From NCBI GenBank assembly GCA_013042165.1, contig JABDQT010000205.1, positions 1-9,910 of the forward strand: a DNA stretch of 9,910 nucleotides. Reading direction: 5' to 3'. Below the pieces are notes generated by a model. It saw only the letters and a program-made list of their open reading frames with translations, did no database searches and was not told where the DNA came from. Both the position numbers and the translations under genes were made by a program. Every line of letters begins with the position of its first letter. The stretch's first letter is position 1. The DNA comes from Kiritimatiellales bacterium (GTDB lineage Bacteria > Verrucomicrobiota > Kiritimatiellia > Kiritimatiellales > Pontiellaceae). This document shows positions 1 through 6,412 of the stretch, in pieces.

Positions 1-900
1 GAACGATCCTATGATGCGGTGCATGCGGTCGATGAGGTAGCGTTATTTGCCGCCTTCATCGGGATACATCGTAAAGCGCCTGTCATGTACCATGCCCGAA
101 GATGCTTCTCGGGTCCGGCCGGTTATCCCCCCTCGGTTCTTTGGAAAATATTTCCCGCCTATTTCGGCCGGCTGGAAAAAAAAGTACTGGTTCGGTCTTC
201 GGCCGTTTTCTCGCACAGTCCCAGGCTTAGTCTTGATCTGAAAGAGCGGCATGGACGAGTGCGGACTTTTGAGTTTAACGATGTGCCGCTTCAATCGCTT
301 GTTGCAAACAATACCGACGAACCGCATCAGCTGAAAAAATACTTTGAGGTAGCTCCGTCACATATCGTGGTCTTTCGCGTGCTGTCCGATACCCGGAAGG
401 AGCTGGGGAAAACAATGCGGGCTGTACGAAAAATTGCTGATGCGGTCCCCGCTACTGCATTTTTCATTATAGGGCAAACTGGTCCTGACGCTGAAAACAT
501 GGCTGCCAGCCTTGATGTCAAAAACCGTTGTGCATTTCTGGAGCAGCGACAGACGGAAGAATTCTTAGCGGCGCTTGATGTGGCTGATGTTTCCGTACTC
601 TTGCCAGATCCCGATGGAAGATATGTTCACGAGGATGTCTATACCCTGTTGCGTGCGGCGGTTCCGTTGGTGGCGGTGAAGGATGCGGTTTACGACGATC
701 TGCTGAACAGCGGCAACAGCATCGCCGTATTATCCGATGCTGCATCCATAGCGGATGGTGTCGTTCAGGCCATTCAAGAGCCTCTGTTTTCCCGATCGCT
801 TGCTGCTCAGGGGCAGCAACTCATTGCTGACCGTTTTTCGTATTCCAGCTTCAGGCATAAATTTCGCATGGCATGCAACGAGGTGTTCAATAAGAAATAG
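1..900 (+). CDS. Glycosyltransferase, GT-B fold (GT4-like), 5'-truncated
   Basis: The reading frame is open from the first base, so the start codon lies left of the window and 299 residues are visible. The first visible residues (YDAVHAVDEVA) resemble the end of a GT-B N-terminal domain, where the acceptor-side Rossmann fold has a 'D-V-V-H' strand. A linker follows, then a second Rossmann-like half from about residue 120 (strand HIVVFRVLS, then AFFIIGQTGP). It ends with a C-terminal helix (RFSYSSFRHKF) typical of GT4 enzymes. Such enzymes transfer a sugar from a nucleotide-sugar donor to a glycan or lipid in the cytoplasm. The usual E-x7-E donor site appears degenerate: the matching stretch (around visible residues 209-227, YVHEDVYTLLRAAVPLVAV) lacks the second Glu. 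Donor and acceptor cannot be told. comEC follows after 33 bases on the same strand and in the same frame, so co-transcription is plausible. Family call fairly sure; substrate unknown. Confidence 0.7.
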   Translation, partial: ERSYDAVHAVDEVALFAAFIGIHRKAPVMYHARRCFSGPAGYPPSVLWKIFPAYFGRLEKKVLVRSSAVFSHSPRLSLDLKERHGRVRTFEFNDVPLQSLVANNTDEPHQLKKYFEVAPSHIVVFRVLSDTRKELGKTMRAVRKIADAVPATAFFIIGQTGPDAENMAASLDVKNRCAFLEQRQTEEFLAALDVADVSVLLPDPDGRYVHEDVYTLLRAAVPLVAVKDAVYDDLLNSGNSIAVLSDAASIADGVVQAIQEPLFSRSLAAQGQQLIADRFSYSSFRHKFRMACNEVFNKK

Positions 901-933
901 GGGGACGACTTCTACGAGCATCAACCAATACCG

Positions 934-2454
934 GTGATACGGAGACCACTGATTGCCGTCGCCCTCGCATGGGTCGCCGGGATCATGATTGCGGCCAGCG
1001 GCTTATTTACAGCCGGGGGGCTCCTTTTTATAACCTTTATTTTTCTCGTGCTTTCGGCCGTTCTTCTGCAATCCAAATGGTCCACGCCATGCAGTCTGAT
1101 CACTGTCGCCCTCGTTGGAGCCTGCCGATTAATCATCGAAGATCCGACCATTTCGGGCGCCTCCATTGCGCAGTTTAATCAAATTGTGCCTGCCAGCAAC
1201 ATCGGCGTGGCCGGGTACGTGTCGGGGACGCCTGAGTTCAGGCCCTATGCAACGGGGCAACGGGGGGCATGGAGCTTCCCTATGAAGTGCAGTGCGATTC
1301 ATGTTTCAAATCAATGGCACCACGTTCGTGGGGAAGTCGATGTCCACATGGTCAGTCAATCCTCTGAATGCGCAGTGCGGCATGGAGACAGAATCCTGCT
1401 CGAAGGCACGTTGAGCAAGCGCACCTTTCCCGGAAAAAATGCGCTTGAGTTGCGCCGTGTACAACGCTGTGAAGTGCTGCCGGGTGCCGGACGTTTTTCA
1501 CTCATATCGCTCGGGCAGTCCGCCCGGGAAACAGCGGCACGTCGACTGGAGGAGGGTATTGAGACGATGCCAATACAGCTATCCGTCTATAAGGCGCTGG
1601 TACTGGGCTACCGAAAAGAGGTGCCGTCCGGCACAATGGAAAGTTTTCGAAGAACCGGCTCGCTGCATATATTCGCTATTTCCGGCCTGCATGTCGGTAT
1701 TGTCGGACTACTTCTGGTTATCATACTGAAAGCAATGGGAATCCCGCGCGACTGGTTCGGGATTTGGTTGCTGCCGCTTCTGTTTTGCTATGTGATGTCA
1801 ACCGGAATGAAATCGAGTGCACTTCGCGCACTGGCCATGGCTGCTGTGTTTGTACTGGCTCCCCTGTTTCGCCGAAAGCCGGACATTCCCTCATCGGTTG
1901 CCTTTGCTGCCATTCTGCTCCTGCTCATAAAGCCGATGGAAATTTTATCTGCGGGCTTTATCTATTCGTTCACTGTGGTTGCATTCATCGTGATGGTTTT
2001 TTCAGTCACGCCACGCAGTTTACTTCAGGGCGGATGGATACGAACCTATTGCATCTCGCTGCTTATTACGTCGATGGCGGCCACCTTGGCATCGGTTCCG
2101 TTGACCTCGCTTTACTTCGGCATGTTTTCGCCCATTGCTCTGGTGGGCAATCTGATCGTTGTACCGCTGACACTTTTTATCGTTCTTTCGGGATGGCTTT
2201 CGATCCTGATCCCATTTACCACTGTCATCTTCAACCATGCCGCGATTGCCTTCATCAATGCAATGCTCGTCAGTGTGGAGTGGCTGGATCGCTTGCCGGG
2301 GTCCAGTTGGGCTGTTGATCCGCCGCCGCTGCTGGCAGTCGTCCTTTGGTTTGGCAGCTTGATTTATCTCTTTACCCATGCGAGCAGCAGGAGACAGCGG
2401 TGGATAGCTGTTAGCGGGGCAGCGGGCTCATTGTTGTTGGCCCTTCTGGTGTGA
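934..2454 (+). CDS. comEC: ComEC/Rec2-family membrane protein, short form without metallo-beta-lactamase domain
   Basis: This 506-residue polytopic inner-membrane protein belongs to the ComEC/Rec2 family, whose members form the channel for single-stranded DNA entry in natural transformation. It begins with hydrophobic segments at about 6-22 and 26-45. A soluble OB-fold-like region follows at about 85-185, with GDRILLEGTL at 151-160. The competence domain runs from about 215, with the family signature HIFAISGLHVG (245-255), SSALRALAMA (294-303), KPMEILSAGFIYSF (333-346) and SPIALVGNLIVVPL (399-412). It stops after the last membrane helices. The C-terminal metallo-beta-lactamase nuclease domain of long ComEC proteins (about 700-800 residues) is absent, and nothing downstream encodes it. 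The start is GTG: no other ATG, GTG or TTG exists in frame after the stop of the preceding gene, and no good SD is visible. Whether this organism is transformable cannot be judged here; a role in envelope transport is an alternative. Confidence 0.88.
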   Translation: MIRRPLIAVALAWVAGIMIAASGLFTAGGLLFITFIFLVLSAVLLQSKWSTPCSLITVALVGACRLIIEDPTISGASIAQFNQIVPASNIGVAGYVSGTPEFRPYATGQRGAWSFPMKCSAIHVSNQWHHVRGEVDVHMVSQSSECAVRHGDRILLEGTLSKRTFPGKNALELRRVQRCEVLPGAGRFSLISLGQSARETAARRLEEGIETMPIQLSVYKALVLGYRKEVPSGTMESFRRTGSLHIFAISGLHVGIVGLLLVIILKAMGIPRDWFGIWLLPLLFCYVMSTGMKSSALRALAMAAVFVLAPLFRRKPDIPSSVAFAAILLLLIKPMEILSAGFIYSFTVVAFIVMVFSVTPRSLLQGGWIRTYCISLLITSMAATLASVPLTSLYFGMFSPIALVGNLIVVPLTLFIVLSGWLSILIPFTTVIFNHAAIAFINAMLVSVEWLDRLPGSSWAVDPPPLLAVVLWFGSLIYLFTHASSRRQRWIAVSGAAGSLLLALLV

Positions 2455-2455
2455 T

Positions 2456-2490
2456 GCCGGCCGCTGCGCATCGTTTGCGCGGTATCCGGC
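2456..2490. terminator. Hairpin at the convergent comEC/trhO junction, candidate bidirectional terminator
   Basis: A GC-rich imperfect hairpin fills the 43 bases between the two stop codons. GCCGG (2456-2460) pairs with CCGGC (2486-2490), CC (2461-2462) with GG (2481-2482), and GCGCA (2466-2470) with TGCGC (2476-2480) around a TCGTT loop, with a three-base bulge on each side. No T-run follows on either strand, so classic intrinsic termination is not supported. The position between facing genes is what suggests a terminator role. Confidence 0.4.
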
Positions 2491-2497
2491 GCAATGA

Positions 2498-3421
2498 CTA
2501 GGTTTCAGGTCCGCAACTTTTCAGGTCTTCCTTGCCCCGGTTGCTGGACAACTGAATCTGCCGTTCCCGTTCCCGAAAGCGGTCTTTCCGTTCTTCGGAT
2601 AAGTGCTCATGGCACTTGGAACAGCTGACGCCTTTTTCGTATAGCATGCTTTGCTTGTCTTCATCGCTTATCGGCATTCCGCAGGCGTGGCATAAATCAT
2701 AAAGGCCCGCATCAAGCTCGTGGTTTACGGAGACACGGTTATCGAAAACAAAGCACTCACCTTCCCATAGTGATTCCCCGGCCGGCACCTCCTCAAGATA
2801 TTTCATTATGCCGCCCTTGAGATGGTAAACGTCCTCAAAACCAAGCGACTTCAAATAAGCCGTTGATTTTTCACAACGAATCCCTCCCGTGCAAAACATT
2901 GCGATTTTACGGTCTTTGGCAGGATCAAGATGCTTATCAACATACTCCGGGAACTGGCGGAATGATTCCGTATTCGGATTCCGGGCATTCTTGAATGTAC
3001 CAATACCGACTTCATAGTCATTGCGCGTATCGATCAGCACCATGTCCGGATCGCTGATCAGGTCATTCCAGTCTTTGGGCTCCACATACGTGCCGGCTGT
3101 GTGCCGTGGATCAATCCCCGCAACACCCAGCGTAACGATTTCCTTCTTGAGTCGTACTTTGGCCCGTTTGAAGGGGTTGCTGTCGTGGAGCGAAAACTTG
3201 TGCTCCAGCTCGGTGAGACGAGGATCGGCTTGAAGGAAGCTGAGTAGTTGGGCGATGGAATCGCGCGGGCCGGCGACTGTTCCGTTGATGCCTTCGGCCG
3301 CGAGCAACAGGGTGCCTCGGATGGCATGTTGTGTCATGAAATTGAACAGCGGCTGACGGAGAGATTTGTAATCCTCCAGTCTGACGAACTTGTAAAGAGC
3401 ACATACAGTAGTTGGTTTCAT
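2498..3421 (-). CDS. trhO: tRNA uridine(34) hydroxylase TrhO (YceA, rhodanese-like)
   Basis: This 307-residue cytoplasmic enzyme hydroxylates the wobble uridine 34 of certain tRNAs to 5-hydroxyuridine, the first step toward 5-methoxyuridine or 5-oxyacetyluridine. In E. coli the TrhO route needs oxygen, in contrast to the prephenate-dependent TrhP route. The acylphosphatase-like N-terminal domain carries the family mark [11 protein letters not shown] (41-51) and the [18 protein letters not shown] stretch (82-99). A rhodanese domain follows with DTRNDYE (131-137) and the loop [10 protein letters not shown], whose first cysteine (Cys177) is the catalytic position. The C-terminal tail holds two CxxC pairs (244/247 and 267/270) that probably bind zinc, as in longer family members. 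Length and architecture are complete. No SD precedes the ATG. It is the last gene of a minus-strand group, 61 bases after the oxidoreductase gene. Confidence 0.95.
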   Translation of the reverse strand: MKPTTVCALYKFVRLEDYKSLRQPLFNFMTQHAIRGTLLLAAEGINGTVAGPRDSIAQLLSFLQADPRLTELEHKFSLHDSNPFKRAKVRLKKEIVTLGVAGIDPRHTAGTYVEPKDWNDLISDPDMVLIDTRNDYEVGIGTFKNARNPNTESFRQFPEYVDKHLDPAKDRKIAMFCTGGIRCEKSTAYLKSLGFEDVYHLKGGIMKYLEEVPAGESLWEGECFVFDNRVSVNHELDAGLYDLCHACGMPISDEDKQSMLYEKGVSCSKCHEHLSEERKDRFRERERQIQLSSNRGKEDLKSCGPET

Positions 3422-3429
3422 GACACGGG

Positions 3430-3458
3430 TATTTACTGTGGAGACCGGGAGGTTTCAA
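3430..3458 (-). promoter_or_regulatory. Possible sigma70-type promoter for trhO
   Basis: On the minus strand TTGAAA (3453-3458, five of six matches to the -35 consensus) lies 17 bases before TAAATA (3430-3435, only three of six matches to -10). The predicted transcript would start a few bases before the trhO ATG. The -10 match is poor and trhO may simply be co-transcribed with the genes before it. Confidence 0.22.
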
Positions 3459-3482
3459 TGAACAATAGCAGGAAATAAACGG

Positions 3483-4181
3483 CTATCCGTGGAAGAACAC
3501 CTCGCGGTGTATTTGCATCAGGTCGACCCCATGCTGCTGTAGCCATTCCGAAACTTCATTCACCATGCTTTCCAGTCCGCAGCAATAATAATGTGCTGCT
3601 TCATCGAGTGGCAGCGTGTCAAGTAATCCCGTGATGCGCCCGTTGTAGTGGCCGGCAGCGTGCTCCCGCGAAACGGCCAGTCGGGTCGGACAAAAACCGT
3701 GCAGCATCGATAGTCCAATCGCATCGGCTGCGTGCCGCACGCCATACAGGCAGGAGGCCGGCGGTGTTTTGAAGGTATGCATGTAGGAAAGAAACGGAGC
3801 GATTCCGGTACCGGTAGCCAGGAAATGAAATGAAGCATCGTCTATACCCTGGCCGGGACGGAACCAGCCGAACGGGGATGTGATGCGAAGTGTATCTTTC
3901 GGCCTCCGCTCTGCAAGCCAGGGAGAGACTTCGCCGCCGTCCATGCTGCGGATCACAAAGCGCAGCTCGTTTTCATTCGATCCCGACGCAATGCTGTACG
4001 GGCGAGACTTTTCGCTGTCGGTATAGATGGCCACGCAGTCACCGGGTAGGAACTCCAAATCATTTCTGTCGACGATCAGCTCAAACAAGTCGCCACTGAC
4101 CGGGCGCACAGCCATGACGCTATGTTCAGTATATTCCAGATTAAACATCACGATCCCATTTGCGAAAGGAGGGTTATCCAT
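3483..4181 (-). CDS. FAD-binding ferredoxin-NADP reductase-like oxidoreductase
   Basis: This 232-residue soluble flavoprotein of the ferredoxin-NADP(+) reductase superfamily should move electrons between NAD(P)H and a protein or small-molecule partner. The N-terminal beta-barrel has the flavin-binding signature RPYSIAS (60-66). The C-terminal nucleotide-binding domain starts at about 117 with ATGTGIAPFLSYM (122-134), the pyridine-nucleotide loop. It ends with YYCCGLESMVNEV (198-210), the conserved C-G pair near the nicotinamide, and a terminal aromatic segment (EVFFHG). No 2Fe-2S or other cluster motif is present, so any redox partner is a separate protein. The start is uncertain: ATG at 4181 gives 232 residues, while ATG at 4148 (Met12, MFNLEYTEH) fits the beginning of the beta-barrel better and has GGGA a few bases upstream. 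The gene sits 26 bases after panE and 61 before trhO. The partner is unknown. Confidence 0.85.
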   Translation of the reverse strand: MDNPPFANGIVMFNLEYTEHSVMAVRPVSGDLFELIVDRNDLEFLPGDCVAIYTDSEKSRPYSIASGSNENELRFVIRSMDGGEVSPWLAERRPKDTLRITSPFGWFRPGQGIDDASFHFLATGTGIAPFLSYMHTFKTPPASCLYGVRHAADAIGLSMLHGFCPTRLAVSREHAAGHYNGRITGLLDTLPLDEAAHYYCCGLESMVNEVSEWLQQHGVDLMQIHREVFFHG

Positions 4182-4207
4182 GATTATGACACGTATTGCA
4201 ACAGCGT

Positions 4208-5143
4208 CTAAACAATGGGATTAATGGCGAGCAATTGACGGTAGAGTTTTTCGGTTTCCGGCATATCGACTCCCGCCGCCCTGGCCGCGCGGATCGGGTT
4301 CCCGTAAATGCTTTCGATTTCCATCGGATTGCCTCGGTCAAAATCGAGCTTCATGCTGGGGGCATAGGGTTCCATTCGCTCGGTATCCGCAATCATTTTT
4401 TCGATGAATTCAGTCTCAATCGGTCGTGAACATACGGCTGCAGCGTTCGCAACCTCCTGCATCAGGGTACTGCAGCGCTCGCGTGTTGATTTGTTTTTGA
4501 TCAATTGGTCCGTCGTTTGGTTCAGCACGACGGAAAGCCCGTTGAAGGGAATGTTCCACACCAGCTTCTTCCATCGAGCCAGTGCCAAATCATCAACCAG
4601 ACGAACGGGAATCCGAGCCGCATCGAAGTGGGTTTTGAGTGTTTTCAGCCGCGGGGTGATTCCGCCCGGTTGACCGTCGGCCCGATATTCACCCAGCGTT
4701 ATGAGGCCATAATCAAGATGCCGAATATGCCCCGGAGAAATTTTGCTCGAACAGAGGAAGCATAACCCTCCCATCACGCGGTCAGCACCGACGATGCGCG
4801 CGATCTCCGCTTCGCTGCCCAGCCCGTTCTGTAACGTGAGTGCATGACTGTGAGCTCCCATCACCTGCGGCAGTATGTCCGGTAGTGCGGAATTGGCAGT
4901 CGTTTTCAACGCTATCACCACCACATCGCATGGCGGCATCAGGCGAGGATCGTTGTACGCATGGACATGAGGGAGGCGGAAGTTCCCGTTGATGGAATCG
5001 ATAACGAGGCCATGCTTGCGCACTTCCTCATAATCATGGTGTACGAGGAAGTGCACACCGAATCCAGCCTGTTGCAAGAGACCACCGTAAAATCCGCCTA
5101 CCGCACCGGTGCCTATAATCGCAAAATCTCTTTTCTCGGACAT
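4208..5143 (-). CDS. panE: 2-dehydropantoate 2-reductase (ketopantoate reductase)
   Basis: This cytoplasmic enzyme reduces 2-dehydropantoate to D-pantoate with NADPH, a step in pantothenate (vitamin B5) and coenzyme A synthesis. The 311 residues are full length for the family. The N-terminal Rossmann fold opens with IIGTGAVGGFYG (9-20), the dinucleotide loop. LQNGLG (104-109) holds the conserved Asn-Gly. The C-terminal helical domain has KLVWNIPFNGL (193-203), in which Lys193 matches the catalytic lysine and the two asparagines line the substrate site. SMKLDFDRGNPMEIESIYG (263-281) is the other family signature, including the conserved acidic residue. Related ApbA/PanE-fold reductases of unknown substrate exist, so the exact reaction is inferred from family. 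No SD precedes the ATG. Instead a perfect 7-base inverted repeat ends five bases before it. It is the first gene of the panE-oxidoreductase-trhO group. Confidence 0.88.
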   Translation of the reverse strand: MSEKRDFAIIGTGAVGGFYGGLLQQAGFGVHFLVHHDYEEVRKHGLVIDSINGNFRLPHVHAYNDPRLMPPCDVVVIALKTTANSALPDILPQVMGAHSHALTLQNGLGSEAEIARIVGADRVMGGLCFLCSSKISPGHIRHLDYGLITLGEYRADGQPGGITPRLKTLKTHFDAARIPVRLVDDLALARWKKLVWNIPFNGLSVVLNQTTDQLIKNKSTRERCSTLMQEVANAAAVCSRPIETEFIEKMIADTERMEPYAPSMKLDFDRGNPMEIESIYGNPIRAARAAGVDMPETEKLYRQLLAINPIV

Positions 5144-5148
5144 GGGTA

Positions 5149-5172
5149 GAGCATGTCACGAAAACCATGCTC
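5149..5172. repeat. Perfect 7-base inverted repeat just before panE
   Basis: GAGCATG (5149-5155) and CATGCTC (5166-5172) are perfect inverted copies separated by 10 bases. The repeat lies between the T-run of the upstream terminator and the panE ATG, five bases from the start codon. It could be a protein-binding operator or an RNA hairpin that blocks ribosome entry. The sequence alone does not decide. Confidence 0.5.
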
Positions 5173-5173
5173 A

Positions 5174-5215
5174 GAAAAAAGAAAAAACCGGCTTCTCGAT
5201 TACAGACAGCCGGTT
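5174..5215 (-). terminator. Intrinsic terminator after the small ribbon-helix-helix gene
   Basis: On the minus strand AACCGGCT (complement of 5208-5215) pairs perfectly with AGCCGGTT (complement of 5186-5193) across a 14-base loop. It is followed directly by TTTTTTCTTTTTT (complement of 5174-5187, overlapping the stem base). This is a classic rho-independent terminator placed 22 bases after the stop codon at 5238. The loop is longer than usual, so some read-through into panE is possible. Confidence 0.8.
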
Positions 5216-5237
5216 CTATGTGCTCTGGTGAATACCT

Positions 5238-5417
5238 TCAGGATTCCTGAAGCTTTAGTTTTTTTCCTGATTTAATCCATTCGCCCAGGATGATCTTGCA
5301 GTATGCACCCGTGGAGAGCTGCATCGACATTGCGCGACGCTCCAACTCTTTGGCCATATCCATCTTCATGTTGATGCCTATGGTCTTGGTTCCTTTTCCT
5401 GCCGGATTGGTAGCCAT
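5238..5417 (-). CDS. Small ribbon-helix-helix-like DNA-binding protein
   Basis: This 59-residue basic protein resembles the ribbon-helix-helix (Arc/CopG-type) fold, whose dimers bind operator DNA through a beta-ribbon. A short N-terminal tail is followed by an alternating strand TKTIGINM (10-17). Helix A is at about 20-32 (DMAKELERRAMSM). A turn and helix B follow (STGAYCKIILGEWIKSG, 35-51), then a lysine-rich tail. A frame-open TTG lies 18 bases further upstream, but ATG at 5417 is chosen because AAAGGAGGT sits six bases before it. No toxin gene is next to it, so a toxin-antitoxin pair is not supported. It has its own AT-rich leader and terminator, suggesting a single-gene transcript. Its target is unknown; autoregulation is the usual habit of such proteins. 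The fold call rests on pattern only. Confidence 0.7.
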   Translation of the reverse strand: MATNPAGKGTKTIGINMKMDMAKELERRAMSMQLSTGAYCKIILGEWIKSGKKLKLQES

Positions 5418-5423
5418 GGGTTT

Positions 5424-5432
5424 ACCTCCTTT
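5424..5432 (-). promoter_or_regulatory. Strong Shine-Dalgarno site of the small DNA-binding protein gene
   Basis: AAAGGAGGT on the minus strand is six bases before the ATG at 5417. It decides the start in favour of ATG over the upstream in-frame TTG, since the TTG codon would place this site inside the gene. It is the only near-perfect SD in the window; the other starts that can be examined lack one. Confidence 0.85.
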
Positions 5433-5495
5433 CAACTTATTGAATCCTACAACCTAATTTGTTGTTTGCAAATAAAAGCTTTCAATTAAATAAAA

Positions 5496-5522
5496 CTTAT
5501 ACCTAGCGGTTTTCGTAAGCAA
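5496..5522 (-). promoter_or_regulatory. Candidate promoter in the AT-rich leader of the small gene
   Basis: The stretch 5418-5599 contains no gene and is clearly more AT-rich than its surroundings, especially 5440-5530. On the minus strand TATAAG (5496-5501, five of six matches to -10) is preceded by TTGCTT (5517-5522, -35-like) with a short 15-base spacer. A 5-base inverted repeat, GTTTT/AAAAC (5509-5525), overlaps the -35 element and could be an operator. The transcript would carry a leader of about 70 bases. The spacing is suboptimal, so this is tentative. Confidence 0.35.
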
Positions 5523-5599
5523 AACTTTATCGTTTTTGGGGTAAACTGGCGGTCTTCTGAGGTAGATTTGGGTATTCGACAGAGTTGTTTGGGGTTGGA

Positions 5600-5621
5600 T
5601 CAGCGCTGTCTTTTGCGCTGA
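5600..5621. repeat. Perfect 7-base inverted repeat across the methyltransferase stop codon
   Basis: TCAGCGC (5600-5606) and GCGCTGA (5615-5621) pair perfectly around an 8-base loop. The outer end of the stem includes the TGA stop of the minus-strand gene. No T-run follows, so it is not a standard intrinsic terminator. It may be a 3'-end protecting hairpin or chance. Confidence 0.35.
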
Positions 5622-6412
5622 CGGACCGCTTCGTAAAGCAGGATTGCGGCGGCGATCGATACGTTTAGCGAGTCGTTTCTTCCCAGCATCGGGATTCGAA
5701 CATCCGCATTGGCCGCTCTCATCCATGTCTGCGAAAGACCTTCGTCCTCGGCACCCACGACGATCGCGGTACCTGCGCACATATTGACATCGGTGTATTC
5801 CTGATCAGCATCGGGGATTGCTGCAACCGCCTGAATGTCGTGCTGGTTGAGCCATGCAATCGTTTCTTCCGTCGTTGCTTCCGCAACAGGCAGAAAAAAT
5901 ACCGTGCCGATGCTTGCACGTATGATATTCGGATTACTGAGGTCGGTTCGCTGATCGCATACAATAACGGCATCGACTCCGGTTGCATCCGCAGTGCGCA
6001 GAATGGTTCCCAGATTGCCCGGCTTTTCCAGGTCTTCCGCAATCAGCAGCAGGGGATGCTCCGGAAGAACAAGGTCTCCGAGTTTTTTGCCGACCAGCGG
6101 GGAAAGTGCGATCAATCCATCAGGGGAATCGCGATAGGATAGTTTTCGAAAGACCGGTGCCGAGCATTCGAAAACAGGTGTGCCGCTCTCTCTGATTCTG
6201 GAGACAAGCTGATCGGCTTGCAGGTCGAGGTAGAGTTCGGGGCAGTGGTACAGTTCAATGAATGTCCATCCGCTCTCGGTGGCTCGCAGGATTTCGCGGT
6301 AGCCTTCCACCAGAGTTTGGCCTGTCTCGCGACGGGTTTTACCCTTGCGGAGTTTGATTGCGGCCTTCACGCGCGGATTCTGCGGACTTTCAATTTTCAG
6401 CTGTTTTTCCAT
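5600..6412 (-). CDS. SpoU/TrmH-family RNA 2'-O-ribose methyltransferase
   Basis: The 270-residue product transfers a methyl group from S-adenosylmethionine to a ribose 2'-OH in rRNA or tRNA, in the cytoplasm. The N-terminal substrate-binding domain (about 5-105) has the opening IESPQNPRVKAAIKLR (7-22) and LVEGYREI (34-41) typical of the RlmB/TsnR branch. The SPOUT knot domain carries motif 1, EKPGNLGTILRTA (129-141, with the conserved Asn133 and Arg139). Motif 2 is VVGAEDEGLS (218-227) and motif 3 is IPMLGRNDSLNVSIA (240-254). An open frame extends further upstream to 6661, but ATG at 6412 is chosen because the extension lies inside the Mur ligase gene, has no family similarity, and the SpoU domain begins right at this Met. 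The gene overlaps the Mur ligase stop by 16 bases, implying translational coupling. RNA target not determinable; 23S rRNA is a common one for this branch. Confidence 0.92.
   Translation of the reverse strand: MEKQLKIESPQNPRVKAAIKLRKGKTRRETGQTLVEGYREILRATESGWTFIELYHCPELYLDLQADQLVSRIRESGTPVFECSAPVFRKLSYRDSPDGLIALSPLVGKKLGDLVLPEHPLLLIAEDLEKPGNLGTILRTADATGVDAVIVCDQRTDLSNPNIIRASIGTVFFLPVAEATTEETIAWLNQHDIQAVAAIPDADQEYTDVNMCAGTAIVVGAEDEGLSQTWMRAANADVRIPMLGRNDSLNVSIAAAILLYEAVRQRKRQR

Noticed and set aside
1764..2318. Plus-strand open frame of 184 codons inside comEC
   Set aside because: It overlaps the ComEC membrane domain in another frame. The protein is Cys/His-rich without a known pattern, while the comEC frame carries clear family motifs.
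5238..5435. Toxin-antitoxin module around the small protein
   Set aside because: No second small gene of toxin type lies within several hundred bases on either side, and the gene has its own terminator.
5418..5435. Earlier TTG start for the small DNA-binding protein
   Set aside because: The TTG start would put the strong SD sequence inside the coding region, while ATG at 5417 has ideal spacing to it.
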